Source of the DNA: an uncultured Lachnospiraceae bacterium
GTDB taxonomy: Bacteria; Bacillota; Clostridia; Lachnospirales; Lachnospiraceae
Length of the DNA: 64,000 bases
Assembly: GCA_910584965.1 (NCBI GenBank)
Contig: CAJUDZ010000003.1
Location: 150,010-214,009, forward strand
Direction: 5' to 3'
Positions 1 to 8,911 of the stretch are shown in pieces. The notes under the pieces are model-generated. The model ran no database searches and had not been told where the DNA came from. It saw only the letters and a list, made by a program, of their open reading frames with translations. The position numbers were made by a program, and so were the translations under genes. Within the stretch, counting starts at the first letter, position 1. The number at the start of each line of letters is the position of its first letter.

Positions 1-2
1 TG

Positions 3-848
3 CCGGGAAGCATCCTGGCCTGTGCGGTCGTCTTTTATATGATACAGCTGTATGCGGATTTTTCGGGATACATCGATATGGCGATGGGCGTCAGCGAGAG
101 CTTTGGCATCGTCTTGCCGGAGAACTTTAAGCGGCCTTATTTTTCCCGGTCGGTTGCGGAATTTTGGCGGAGATGGCATATTACGCTTGGAACATGGTTC
201 AAGGACTATGTGATGTTTTCCTTTGTCATGTCCGGAACCGGGCGTAAACTGGGTAAAACTTTTAAGAAAAAATGGAACGGCATGGGAAGGCATGCGGTTC
301 CCATAATCGGAACGATGTTTGTCTGGTTCCTTACCGGGGCCTGGCATGGAAGGACAGCCGGCTATATGCTATGGGGCCTTTATTACGGCGTCATTATGAG
401 CGTTTCCCTCGTGCTGGAGCCTTATTATCCTTTATGGAAAAAGAAATTTCATGTGGGAGCGGGAAAGGGATATGCGTTTTTCTGCATGGCAAGGACATGG
501 TTTATCGTGTTCATTGCGGATATCCTGATTCGGAGCGAAAGCCTGGCACAGGCCGGAGCGGTTTTCCGGGCGGTCTTTACCCGATTGGAACCGACGGCCT
601 TATTATCGAAGACGCTTACTTCTTTCGGGCTGAGTAAATATGAATTTTTGCTGCTGTTTCTGGCATTGCTGATCTGGCTGGCCGTCTCGGTATTTGAGGA
701 AAAAGGAAAGGACGTGCGCGCATGCCTTGCCGCAAGACCGGTGCTTCTCCGCTGGTCCTGTTATTACGGAATCGTGCTGCTGCTCTTACTTACCGGCATT
801 TACGGCGGCCAGTATGATACGGCGGCGTTTATGTATCAAAGTTTTTGA
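3..848 (+). CDS. MBOAT-family membrane O-acyltransferase (AlgI/DltB-like), 5' end cut by window
   Basis: The reading frame is open through the left edge, so only the C-terminal ~280 residues are visible. The motif QLYADFSGY, then EFWRRWHITLG and TGAWHG, are the hallmark of AlgI/DltB-type MBOAT proteins; the His of the WHG motif is the conserved catalytic His of the family. Several hydrophobic segments follow. MBOAT proteins move an acyl group (commonly acetyl) from the cytoplasm onto an extracytoplasmic glycan, usually with an SGNH partner; an SGNH protein lies about 3 kb downstream. A large palindrome (855-1039) separates it from the next gene. A second MBOAT in the window (about 62.45 to 63.08 kb) is a pseudogene, so this would be the only intact copy. 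Confidence 0.9.
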   Translation, partial: PGSILACAVVFYMIQLYADFSGYIDMAMGVSESFGIVLPENFKRPYFSRSVAEFWRRWHITLGTWFKDYVMFSFVMSGTGRKLGKTFKKKWNGMGRHAVPIIGTMFVWFLTGAWHGRTAGYMLWGLYYGVIMSVSLVLEPYYPLWKKKFHVGAGKGYAFFCMARTWFIVFIADILIRSESLAQAGAVFRAVFTRLEPTALLSKTLTSFGLSKYEFLLLFLALLIWLAVSVFEEKGKDVRACLAARPVLLRWSCYYGIVLLLLLTGIYGGQYDTAAFMYQSF

Positions 849-854
849 TTAATT

Positions 855-1039
855 GTTATCATAGTCTATCCGGGCCCTGGCAGCGTATGTTCTCTGGCGG
901 AGGCCCTGTAAAAATGTCGGCACTTGGATTTTGGGGCATTTATGTCACAAAATCCTTAGTACCGTTACATTTTTATCGGAGCGAAAGCGTGCCTCCAAAG
1001 AGAACATACGCTGCCAGGGCCCGAATGGATTATGATAAC
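855..1039. repeat. Large imperfect palindrome (hairpin element) between two genes
   Basis: The two arms can be aligned by eye over about 80 to 90 bases each. Positions 871-895 are the exact reverse complement of 999-1023 (25 of 25). The ends GTTATCATA (855-863) and TATGATAAC (1031-1039) also pair, and the inner arms close with GGATTTTG (926-933) against CAAAATCC (948-955) around a 14-base loop. The right arm carries about 13 extra bases. The whole fills nearly the entire gap between the MBOAT stop and the next start. It could be a miniature inverted-repeat element, an RNA processing or attenuation structure, or both. No clear target-site duplication was found at the ends. Confidence 0.8.
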
Positions 1040-1074
1040 AGAAATTGTCCGCTGAAACGGACGGGGAGCTGCCT

Positions 1075-2187
1075 ATGCGTAAAATTGCGTTTCATTTAAA
1101 CTGCCTTGAACAGGGCGGAGCGGAGCGGGTTGTCACCAATCTGGCGAATCAGTTTGCGGAAAATGGGTATCAGGTGCTGATCGCGACGGAATGGTACGGC
1201 GAAAATGAATTTCAGACGGATGCGCGGGTGAAGCGCGTGCATGTGGGACTGCGGGAGGAAGATGCCAAAAAGCCTCATCCGGCTCAGATTTTGCTACGCA
1301 TTAAATACTTAAAAGAGTTTATCGAAACGGAAAAGCCGGATATCCTGATTCCTTTTGCCAGAAAAGCGTTGTACCGGGGATTGACGGCGGCTTATTTTAT
1401 GGAAATTCCGGTGTTGATTTCCATCCGCACCGATCCGGCGGGACATTATGAAGAATTGTCCGATAAAATCCAGATCCCGCTGCTTTTTCCGCGGGCAGAC
1501 GGCTGTGTTTTTCAGACAGAGGGCGCACGGGAGTTTTTTGCACCGCGTTTACAGCAAAATTCCCGTATCATTTTGAACCCGATAAATCCCAAATATATTG
1601 GCGTTCCCATACCGGAGAAACGGAGAAAGACCGTCGTGCAGTCGGGGCGCCTGGTAGACTTTAAAAACCAGCCGATGCTCCTTCGCGCCTTTGTGGAGGT
1701 GCATAAGAAGCATCCCGATTATGATCTGAAAATCTACGGCGGGGATTCTTTGGACGGCACAAAGGAAATACTGGAAGAGTTGATTGCAAAAAATCAGGCG
1801 CAGGAATATATTCATCTGATGGGCGCCAGCGATACGCTGGAAAAAGACCTTGCCGATGCGGCGCTTTTTGCCTTTACCTCTGACTGGGAAGGGCTTCCGA
1901 ACGCGCTGATGGAGGCGATGGCGCTGGGCCTGCCCATCGTGGCAACGGACTGTCCGTGCGGCGGTCCGCGTACCATTATGACAAATGAGGTGGACGGACT
2001 GTTGATTCCGATCAAAGACCAGAAATCGCTGGAGGAGGGGATTAACAGGCTGATTGAGAATCCGGAATTTGCGGAAAGACTCGGAATGGAGGCACGAAAG
2101 ATCGCGGAGCGCGCGAACGGAGAAGCGGTTTTTGCACAGTGGCGGGATTATATTGAGGAGTTGTGCGGGGACGAAGAGCCAAAATGA
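1075..2187 (+). CDS. GT4-family glycosyltransferase
   Basis: A 370-residue GT-B type enzyme expected to transfer a nucleotide-activated sugar to a lipid-linked glycan on the inner membrane face. The N-terminal GGAERVV loop (about residues 14-20) and the C-terminal block EGLPNALMEAMALG (about 270-283, EX7E type) are typical of GT4. I place the start at the ATG at 1075 because ACGGGGAG lies about 7 bases upstream; an in-frame upstream start at 1045 has no ribosome binding site and overlaps the palindrome foot. It resembles the GT4 at 7724 closely enough, including the GGAER and QW..Y tail regions, to be a paralog. The stop runs directly into the AGGAGG of the next gene. Confidence 0.88.
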   Translation: MRKIAFHLNCLEQGGAERVVTNLANQFAENGYQVLIATEWYGENEFQTDARVKRVHVGLREEDAKKPHPAQILLRIKYLKEFIETEKPDILIPFARKALYRGLTAAYFMEIPVLISIRTDPAGHYEELSDKIQIPLLFPRADGCVFQTEGAREFFAPRLQQNSRIILNPINPKYIGVPIPEKRRKTVVQSGRLVDFKNQPMLLRAFVEVHKKHPDYDLKIYGGDSLDGTKEILEELIAKNQAQEYIHLMGASDTLEKDLADAALFAFTSDWEGLPNALMEAMALGLPIVATDCPCGGPRTIMTNEVDGLLIPIKDQKSLEEGINRLIENPEFAERLGMEARKIAERANGEAVFAQWRDYIEELCGDEEPK

Positions 2188-2197
2188 GGAGGAACAC

Positions 2198-3658
2198 ATG
2201 ATGGATTGGAAAAGATGCGGGAGAATCGCGATCGTGATGATAAACTGTTTTGCGGCTGTCGGTATGCTCTATATCATCGCTGGCAGCGCAGAATATACGG
2301 TACTGATCGGAGATGATTTTACACACGGCGTCAGAGTCGGCGCATTTCAGGTTCCTTTTTTTCAGTATCTGGCGGCGTCGATTCAGTATATGAAAGAAAT
2401 TTACCTGGACTGGCAGGGGACTTATTTTGCGATGCTCATACAGGCGCTTTTGTCTCCGGTCAATAATTTCGGAATGATTCAGCTAAAAATTGTCATGGTA
2501 ATGAACGTACTGCTTTTTGCCGGTTCTCTGTTCGGCATGGTATGGGCGGCGCTCGATTTTATTTTCAAAGAAAGAAAAATGCCGCATGTTCGTCTGACCA
2601 TCTACACCATTGTTTTATTTTCCATTCTGGATGCGGATATTTTTACGGAGATATTTTTCTGGTATTCCGGCGCGGCGGCGTATAGTATTCCGCTTTCTTT
2701 TCTGCTGTTTGCGATTATGTTTTTCCTTCTGCAGAACAATGACAGTTATTCCGGCAGGAAGAAAACGGTTTTTGCCGTATGTTCCTCGTTTTTTCTCTTT
2801 TGTGCGTCGGGCGGTTCGCTGACGGTAACGGGGACGGGATGTTATGTCGTTTCGCTGCTTGCGGTCGGTTTTTATCTGGTTTCCCGAAAAGTTTCCGTTA
2901 GAAATATTATCGTTGCCGTGGTGGGAATTTCAGGGGCGGCGATCAATATTTTTGCGCCCGGTAATTTCCTAAGGCAGGCACAAAACAGCGAGGGGAAGGG
3001 ATTTCTCCTGCCTGAGTCGGTAAAGTGGACCGTTAAGAATGTCTGGACGGAAACGGAACAGCTGACAAAAGAATCAATGTTTGGCGTCATGTTGATCGCG
3101 ATGCTTCTGATCGGAATTTTTATGTCGAACAGACTGCAGAGGATATTAAAAGAATACGGCATCATCAGTATTCTGGCACTGGCGGCCGGTTATGTGACGG
3201 CGCTTCCGGTTGCGGTCGGATATGCGGGACCGTCGTTTCCAAACAGGTGTTATTTTGTGTTAGATGTCGTGCTGGCAGTTACCCTTCTGAATTTGGCGGT
3301 ATTCTTTGGCTGTTGTCTGGAGAAGTGGTCCGGTATCAGGGAAAACAGAAGCGCCTGTGCCGTTTTAATTGTTATTTTATTTGTCGTTTGTTTATATTCT
3401 CCGGAAACGAGTTCCGAAGCGCCGCTTTTTAAGATGGCCCGGCTGATGCGTAACGGAACATACCGTGAATATTATGAAAAATGTATTGCCGTTTACGATT
3501 ATCTGGAAAACTGCGAAGAGGAAAATGTCATTCTGCCGATGCCGGCATATATCGAAGGATTTGAGTGCTTTTATTTCGATATAGATGAAACGGCTTGGGT
3601 GAATGTCGGGATAGCGGAGTATTTTGGGAAGGAATCCGTGAAGCGGAAGGAAGAGTGA
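2198..3658 (+). CDS. DUF6056-type polytopic membrane protein
   Basis: A 486-residue protein with about ten hydrophobic segments. Soon after the first one comes a GDDFTHG motif, then a DWQGTYF motif (about residue 70) and an FAPGNFLR motif near the middle. The same three landmarks (DDYNYG, EWQGTY, LAPGNAVR) occur in the gene at 15889, so the two are paralogs. The acidic pair after the first membrane segment is what GT-C glycosyltransferases carry, so a polyprenyl-phosphate-dependent sugar transferase acting outside the membrane is a reasonable inference, not a proven role. Start chosen at the ATG with AGGAGG 5 bases upstream; an alternative ATG follows immediately. Confidence 0.8.
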   Translation: MMDWKRCGRIAIVMINCFAAVGMLYIIAGSAEYTVLIGDDFTHGVRVGAFQVPFFQYLAASIQYMKEIYLDWQGTYFAMLIQALLSPVNNFGMIQLKIVMVMNVLLFAGSLFGMVWAALDFIFKERKMPHVRLTIYTIVLFSILDADIFTEIFFWYSGAAAYSIPLSFLLFAIMFFLLQNNDSYSGRKKTVFAVCSSFFLFCASGGSLTVTGTGCYVVSLLAVGFYLVSRKVSVRNIIVAVVGISGAAINIFAPGNFLRQAQNSEGKGFLLPESVKWTVKNVWTETEQLTKESMFGVMLIAMLLIGIFMSNRLQRILKEYGIISILALAAGYVTALPVAVGYAGPSFPNRCYFVLDVVLAVTLLNLAVFFGCCLEKWSGIRENRSACAVLIVILFVVCLYSPETSSEAPLFKMARLMRNGTYREYYEKCIAVYDYLENCEEENVILPMPAYIEGFECFYFDIDETAWVNVGIAEYFGKESVKRKEE

Positions 3659-3723
3659 CGGGCCGGAAGCGGCATGCGGGCCGGGCGCGGCATCGCTCCG
3701 ATTTATGGAAGCGTGTAAGCTGC

Positions 3724-3752
3724 TTGCCACTTGACGGGCCAGCGTATATAAT
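3724..3752 (+). promoter_or_regulatory. Predicted sigma-A promoter upstream of the SGNH gene
   Basis: TTGCCA (3724-3729) and a consensus TATAAT (3747-3752) are separated by exactly 17 bases. The site lies in the 145-base gap after the DUF6056 gene, giving a leader of about 45 bases before the ATG at 3804. A TTGACG at 3731 is closer to consensus for a -35 but would leave only 10 bases of spacing. This is one of the few strong internal promoters on the + strand and could start a separate transcript for the tailoring genes from 3804 on. Confidence 0.65.
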
Positions 3753-3803
3753 AGAGAAAATAAGAGAGATAAATTAGGAAAGCAGGCAGACCGGTATCAG
3801 AAG

Positions 3804-4877
3804 ATGACTCGTAAACAGCTCATACAAAGCATAATCTTCATAGGAATTTTTCTTTTCGCATTGCGCCCGATTTCTTATATCGTTCGTACCAACGGCGATG
3901 TAAAGGACAGGTTTTCGGGATTTTATGCGGAGAAAGACAATACGCTCGATATTATAATGATCGGTTCGAGTCCGGTTTTCCCTTACTATTCGGCGCCGAT
4001 GCTGTGGGGAGAGACGGGCATCGCGGCTTATCCGCTTTCTTCCAATGTACAGCGGCCCGCGGCGATGAAATATCTGGTGAAAGAAGCGGAAAAAACCCAG
4101 TCCCCGTCCCTGTATATCTTTGAAATGCGCATGTATACGATGGGGGATGAAGGGCTGTCCGAAAACATGGCCTATACGCGGGGTGTGACGGATAACCTGA
4201 AGTATTCAAAGAACCGCATCGAGACCATTCAGGCGCTTGTACCGGAAACGGAAGACCGGCTGAGCTATTATATTGATCTGTTCAAATATCATACGAACTG
4301 GAAGATGTTTGCTTTCCGGTCGGAATGGGAAAACTGGCGGTACGAAAAAGATAACGAATTAAAGGGATTCCAGATCAAGGATGAGGTAGGGCCTACGGCC
4401 CGGCCGGAAGCCGGAGGAAAAGAAGGGGAACTGGCGATGCCGCCGGAACAGGAAGCCTGTCTGAGGGATTTGCTCGCTTTTTTACAGGAAAATAAATTAC
4501 AGGCATTATTTATTGTTTCCCCCTATGGGGAAAATCTCGAAGAACAGCAGATGTTCAATTATATGGGCGGAATCGTGGAAGAAGCGGGCTATCGCTTCTT
4601 AAATATGAACGATTATTATGACGAGATCGGCATTGTTTTTGAAGAAGATTTCGCCGATTATGCAAGCCATACCAATGCGGTCGGCGCGGAGAAGTGCACG
4701 GCCTTTCTGAAAAACTATCTGTTGGAAAATTATTCGTTTACGGACAAGAGGGGTAACAGTAGTTATTCATCGTGGGATAAGGCATATGACTTATGGCTTA
4801 CAAAGACGGAAGAAGCCGGAGCGGTCATAGCGGAACATATTGCGAACGAAGATTATGCGGTGATCGCAGAAGAGTAA
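3804..4877 (+). CDS. Membrane-anchored SGNH-hydrolase-like protein, likely MBOAT partner
   Basis: 357 residues with one N-terminal membrane segment (about 7-27) and the rest predicted outside. The motif DIIMIGSSP (GSS at about 54-56) matches the nucleophile block of SGNH/GDSL esterase-like proteins, and DYASHTNAVG (about 285-294) supplies the expected Asp/His pair near the C-terminus. Proteins of this build (DltD, AlgJ/AlgX type) pair with MBOAT proteins in O-acylation of surface polymers, and an MBOAT gene lies upstream at 3-848. The stretch around residues 198-213 is Gly/Pro/Glu rich and looks like a linker. The ribosome binding site is weak (AGGAAAGCAGG, distant), so the start is less sure than the family. 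Confidence 0.72.
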   Translation: MTRKQLIQSIIFIGIFLFALRPISYIVRTNGDVKDRFSGFYAEKDNTLDIIMIGSSPVFPYYSAPMLWGETGIAAYPLSSNVQRPAAMKYLVKEAEKTQSPSLYIFEMRMYTMGDEGLSENMAYTRGVTDNLKYSKNRIETIQALVPETEDRLSYYIDLFKYHTNWKMFAFRSEWENWRYEKDNELKGFQIKDEVGPTARPEAGGKEGELAMPPEQEACLRDLLAFLQENKLQALFIVSPYGENLEEQQMFNYMGGIVEEAGYRFLNMNDYYDEIGIVFEEDFADYASHTNAVGAEKCTAFLKNYLLENYSFTDKRGNSSYSSWDKAYDLWLTKTEEAGAVIAEHIANEDYAVIAEE

Positions 4878-4893
4878 AGGAGATAGATAACAT

Positions 4894-5652
4894 ATGTTTT
4901 CGTATGAGGATTACAAAGAAATCATCAGGATTATCAAAGCGTCGGGCCGACATGCCAATTATGCAGACGCGCTTGGAAAAGACAGGTTCATCATCATGCG
5001 CCATGATGTCGAATACAGTGTGGAAAGGGCATACGCGCTGGCGAAGGTGGAACAGAGCATGGATTTCGTTTCGACGTATTTTTTCCAGTGGACGAATAAT
5101 TCCTATAATATTCTTTCCAGAAGAAATATGAATATGATCAAGGATATGCACGAGCGCGGCCAGCATATCGGTCTGCATTTTGCGCTGAACGGCATGACGG
5201 ATATGGAGGAGATCCGGAAGCGGATTCGGAAAGAAATGGAGATTTTAAGTGAGATGTTCGGCTTTGCCATCCGGGAGTTTTCCATTCACCGGCCGTCGAA
5301 AGACGTACTGCGGGAGAATATTAAACTGGACGGAATCCGAAACGCCTATCAGGATGATTTCTTTACCTTTGCGGAACAGGTCACGGAAGATACGCCGGTG
5401 GCCGTAAAATATATGTCGGATGCGAATCATATCTGGCGTTATGGGTATCCTGATGAAAAAAATATTACGGGGTACGATAAAGTACAGATTCTGACACATC
5501 CCTTTGCGTGGTGTAAGGAAGGGTATAATAATTTTAACAATTACCGCGCGCTTGTGCAGGAGAAATACGAAGAGCTGATCGATTCCATCGATCAGGAATG
5601 CAAGGATTTCGGAGAATATAAGGATTATTTTATCGAGAAATACCAGCGTTAA
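4894..5652 (+). CDS. NodB-fold polysaccharide deacetylase-like protein
   Basis: 252 residues, no signal peptide. The motif RHDVE (about 36-40) corresponds to the metal-binding His-Asp block of polysaccharide deacetylases; GQHIGLHF (about 89-96) has the HXXXH pair, and SIHRPS (about 128-133) gives a further conserved His/Arg block. The expected role is removal of an N- or O-acetyl group from a sugar or precursor. Lack of a signal sequence suggests it acts in the cytoplasm on a nucleotide- or lipid-linked precursor. AAAGGAG sits about 10 bases before the ATG. A catalytically inactive member of the family is possible because the motif spacing differs from the canonical NodB pattern. Confidence 0.7.
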   Translation: MFSYEDYKEIIRIIKASGRHANYADALGKDRFIIMRHDVEYSVERAYALAKVEQSMDFVSTYFFQWTNNSYNILSRRNMNMIKDMHERGQHIGLHFALNGMTDMEEIRKRIRKEMEILSEMFGFAIREFSIHRPSKDVLRENIKLDGIRNAYQDDFFTFAEQVTEDTPVAVKYMSDANHIWRYGYPDEKNITGYDKVQILTHPFAWCKEGYNNFNNYRALVQEKYEELIDSIDQECKDFGEYKDYFIEKYQR

Positions 5653-5734
5653 AAACGGAAATGCGGGAAATGCCGGAACAGGAAGCGGCCTCAAAGCAGA
5701 ATTTTGTCTTTTGCCCGCCCGTCCCGGCGTTTTT
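5651..5734. repeat. Long imperfect palindrome, possible terminator or attenuator
   Basis: AAAAACG (5651-5657) pairs with CGTTTTT (5728-5734). Inside, GCGGG pairs with CCCGC and CAAA..AGA pairs with TCT..TTTG around an ATTTTG loop. The flanking A and T runs would give a U-tract on either strand. It fills the gap between the deacetylase-like gene and the first asparagine-synthase-like gene. The stem is interrupted by large unpaired segments, so termination is only a possibility. Confidence 0.4.
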
Positions 5735-5772
5735 AAATGATCTGCATCACAAATGAAAGAAAGGATTATGCT

Positions 5773-7677
5773 ATGTGCGGTATCTGTGGATATGTCAGTA
5801 AAAAGAAGATCAGTCCGGAACAGCTGAAAAAGATGAATGATACGATGTATCACCGGGGACCAAATGACAGCGGCGAGGAAATCTATGAGATGGCAGGCGG
5901 CTATCAGATCGGTCTGGCGCAGAGAAGGCTGTCGATTCTGGATTTATCGGCGCTCGGCCACCAGCCCATGCACTCGGCGGACAGAAGGGTTTCGGTCGTC
6001 TTTAACGGGGAAATATACAATTTTCAGGAATTGAAAAAAGAACTTTCGGATTATCCGTTTCGTTCCAACTGCGATACGGAAGTCATTATCGCCGCTTATC
6101 TGAAATGGGGAGCGGACTGTGTGACAAGGTTCAATGGCATGTTCGCTGCTGCGCTGTATGACAGGGAGAGCGGCGAACTGTATCTGTTTCGGGACAGAAT
6201 CGGGAAAAAACCGCTGTATTACTGGAAACGGGAAGACGGTCTTATTTTTGCCTCCGAACTGAAGCCCATTCTGGCCTGTCCTGATTTTCCGAAAGACATC
6301 AGGCGGGAGGTGTTGTCCCGCTATCTCTTCCAGCAGTATATCAACGCTCCGGACAGTATTTTCCGGGATGTCTATAAGGTGGAGCCGGGCAGCGTTCTGC
6401 GTTTCCGGGCGGGGGAAATAACCACGTGGAAATACTGGGATATCAGCGAAGTTTATCGCAAATGCGCGGCACAGCCGGTGGAAAGTTATGAAGAGGCCAA
6501 AACCGGTTTGAAGGCACTGCTTGAAAAGTCGGTGGCGATGCGTATGATCTCGGATGTGCCGTTAGGCTCTTTTTTAAGCGGCGGGTACGACTCTTCTTTG
6601 GTGACGGCAATCGCGCAGGCGCATTCCCAGGCGCCGGTCAAAACTTTTTCCATCGGTTTTCATGAAACGAAATATAACGAAGCGGGATATGCAAAGGCAG
6701 TGGCGGAATATCTCGGAACCAGTCATACGGAACTTTATATCGACGAAAAAGAAATGTTCGATCTGGTTGACAGCATTCCGTATTATTATGACGAACCGTT
6801 TGCGGACAGTTCTCAGATCGCGACGATGCTCGTATCCAGGCTGGCGTCCGAACAGGTGACGGTGGCATTGTCCGGAGACGGCGGGGACGAATTTTTCTGC
6901 GGCTATAATATTTACGAAAATGTCAGACAGGCACAGAAGCTGGATGTTCTTGGCGGCATGGTACACGGGATCTGCAATCTGCCGGGGCTTAAACAGGCCG
7001 GGCTGGAGGAAAAACTGCCCTTCCGGGTGCGGGTGATCGCCGGCAACCGGGAGAAGGAGAGCAAGACCCAGTTCGGCGCGGGCAACTATATTGTTAAGGC
7101 GAACGCCATGGTGAAGGCGGTGCAGGGGCAGAACTTCCTTCCCGTCCATTATCTGATCGAGAGCAGATATGATGTGAAGGACTGGCAGATACGCAGAATG
7201 CTTCTCGACATGGATACCTATCTGCCGGGCGATATTCTCTGCAAGGTCGACAGAGCGTCCATGAAATATTCATTGGAAGCGCGGTGCCCCATTTTGGATA
7301 CGGATGTTATGGAATTTTCATACAGGATTCCGCATCGGTATAAATTTGCGGACGGTGACAAGAAACATATCTTAAAAGATATCGCTTACGATTATATTCC
7401 AAAAGAACTGCTGGAACGGCCGAAGGTCGGCTTTGGCGTGCCGCTTGACAAGTGGCTGCGAGGCCCTCTGAAAGAACAACTATTGGATTACAGCAGTTAT
7501 GATTATCTGGTAAAACAGGATATTTTCGACGCGGCCTATACATCCGACTTCATTCACGGCTATTTGAAGACCGGGGATGCGGGACCGGCAACGGGAGCAA
7601 ACTACTCCAAGCTCGCATGGTCGTTTTTCGTATTTCAACAGCATTATTCAAAATACAAAACATATGATATTGCGTGA
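5773..7677 (+). CDS. asnB: Asparagine synthase-like glutamine amidotransferase (first copy)
   Basis: 634 residues. The protein begins MCGICGY, so Cys2 becomes the N-terminal nucleophile of a class II glutaminase domain; this fixes the start at 5773 and rules out the in-frame start at 5737. The HRGPNDSG and FNGEIYN blocks follow. The C-terminal synthetase domain has the ATP-binding LSGGYDSS loop (about 266-273), DGGDEFFCGY, and VDRASMKYSLEAR. The family converts a carboxylate to an amide using glutamine and ATP. In a glycan locus it may amidate a uronic acid, as proposed for asparagine-synthase-like proteins in O-antigen loci such as Pseudomonas WbpS, but true asparagine synthesis cannot be excluded. 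A second copy sits at 8912. Confidence 0.88.
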   Translation: MCGICGYVSKKKISPEQLKKMNDTMYHRGPNDSGEEIYEMAGGYQIGLAQRRLSILDLSALGHQPMHSADRRVSVVFNGEIYNFQELKKELSDYPFRSNCDTEVIIAAYLKWGADCVTRFNGMFAAALYDRESGELYLFRDRIGKKPLYYWKREDGLIFASELKPILACPDFPKDIRREVLSRYLFQQYINAPDSIFRDVYKVEPGSVLRFRAGEITTWKYWDISEVYRKCAAQPVESYEEAKTGLKALLEKSVAMRMISDVPLGSFLSGGYDSSLVTAIAQAHSQAPVKTFSIGFHETKYNEAGYAKAVAEYLGTSHTELYIDEKEMFDLVDSIPYYYDEPFADSSQIATMLVSRLASEQVTVALSGDGGDEFFCGYNIYENVRQAQKLDVLGGMVHGICNLPGLKQAGLEEKLPFRVRVIAGNREKESKTQFGAGNYIVKANAMVKAVQGQNFLPVHYLIESRYDVKDWQIRRMLLDMDTYLPGDILCKVDRASMKYSLEARCPILDTDVMEFSYRIPHRYKFADGDKKHILKDIAYDYIPKELLERPKVGFGVPLDKWLRGPLKEQLLDYSSYDYLVKQDIFDAAYTSDFIHGYLKTGDAGPATGANYSKLAWSFFVFQQHYSKYKTYDIA

Positions 7678-7723
7678 AAACAGAAGATAAAACGAATATT
7701 AATATTAAATGGTGATTCAATAT

Positions 7724-8884
7724 ATGGATAAAAAAGACAAAAAAAATGAATTAAATAACAACAAAAAGGCTGAAGACGTAAAAAAAGAACGAAAATATGC
7801 AGGAAAACTTGCATTTTATATCGGATCACTGAATAAGGGCGGAGCGGAGCGGGTTTTTGTCAATCTTGCCGAATATTTCCAAAACAAGGGTTATCAGATC
7901 GTAATGGTGACGCAGTACCAAAAGGAAGACGAGTATGTGCTGGCGGAGGGTATCAGGCGGGTTATTTCCGATATTCCTCCCGAAGAAACAACCGGAAGCA
8001 GAGCGGTCAATTTCTACCGGCGGATGAGCAGGCTGCATCGGATATGGAAAAAAGAGCGCCCGGATTTGGTACTGTCCTGTGTCGGCAAGAACAATTTCAT
8101 GGCCGTCGTGACGACGATGTTTACGAAAACAAAACCGGTTGTCTCCGTTGTCGGCGAAGCGAAAGAAGAATATCCGAACCGGCTGATGAAGGCTTTGGCC
8201 AATCTTCTTTTTCCATTCGCATCGGGTGTTATCTTACAGACGGAGCGATCGAAAAGTTTCTTTTCCCAAAGAGTGTCGAGAACATCCGTTATCCTTCCTA
8301 ACTCTCTAAACCCGTTGTTTATAAGGGAGCGGTTTCGGGGAGAGCGGGAAAAAAGAATTGTTTCCGTGGGACGTCTGGATGCCAATAAGAATCATGAAAT
8401 GATGATTCGCGCGTTTGCCGGCCTGGCGGGGAGATATCCGGAATATACGCTGACCATATACGGTGAAGGAGAGCTGCGGGAGCATCTTCAGAAGCTGATT
8501 GCGTCCCTCGGGCTGGAAGAAAAAGTTTTTCTGCCGGGCGTAGTTCCAGACGTGGCAGAACGAATCGAAAAAGCGGCCCTGTTTCTGCTCGTTTCTTATT
8601 CCGAAGGCGTCTCCAATGCGCTGATCGAAGCGCTGGCGCTGGGGCTGCCGGTAATCGCCACCGATGTGCCGAGCGGCGGTACCCAGGAGCTAATCCGGCA
8701 TGGAGAGAACGGGCTGATCATTCCGCCGGGAGACGAAGAAGCGCTGAAAGCGGCGATGGAACGACTTTTATCGGACGGGGAATATGCGGAGCGGCTGGGA
8801 GAGCAGGCTCATAAAATACAGGAACGGCTGGCGCCCGAACGGGTGAACAGGCAATGGCAGGAATATTTCGAAAGCATCATGTGA
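7724..8884 (+). CDS. GT4-family glycosyltransferase
   Basis: 386 residues from the ATG at 7724, preceded by GGTGA about 8 bases upstream; the ATG at 7709 is an alternative adding five residues. A Lys/Asn-rich N-terminal tail of about 25 residues comes before the GT-B fold. GGAERVFVNLAEYF (about 39-52) and EGVSNALIEALALGLP near the C-terminus are the two GT4 landmarks. It is a paralog of the gene at 1075. It is flanked on both sides by asparagine-synthase-like genes, so the sugar it transfers may be the one that is amidated. Confidence 0.87.
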   Translation: MDKKDKKNELNNNKKAEDVKKERKYAGKLAFYIGSLNKGGAERVFVNLAEYFQNKGYQIVMVTQYQKEDEYVLAEGIRRVISDIPPEETTGSRAVNFYRRMSRLHRIWKKERPDLVLSCVGKNNFMAVVTTMFTKTKPVVSVVGEAKEEYPNRLMKALANLLFPFASGVILQTERSKSFFSQRVSRTSVILPNSLNPLFIRERFRGEREKRIVSVGRLDANKNHEMMIRAFAGLAGRYPEYTLTIYGEGELREHLQKLIASLGLEEKVFLPGVVPDVAERIEKAALFLLVSYSEGVSNALIEALALGLPVIATDVPSGGTQELIRHGENGLIIPPGDEEALKAAMERLLSDGEYAERLGEQAHKIQERLAPERVNRQWQEYFESIM

Positions 8885-8911
8885 GAAGACAGGATAAAGA
8901 AAGGCGCGGAT

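Noticed and set aside
845..1099. 84-residue open frame after the MBOAT gene
   Set aside because: It runs straight through the palindrome, has no ribosome binding site and no recognizable protein feature.
2054..2197. N-terminal extension of the DUF6056 gene by 48 residues
   Set aside because: It lies inside the preceding GT4 gene and has no ribosome binding site, while AGGAGG sits correctly before 2198.
3731..3736. TTGACG as -35 element for the promoter at 3747
   Set aside because: Spacing to TATAAT would be only 10 bases; TTGCCA at 3724 gives 17.
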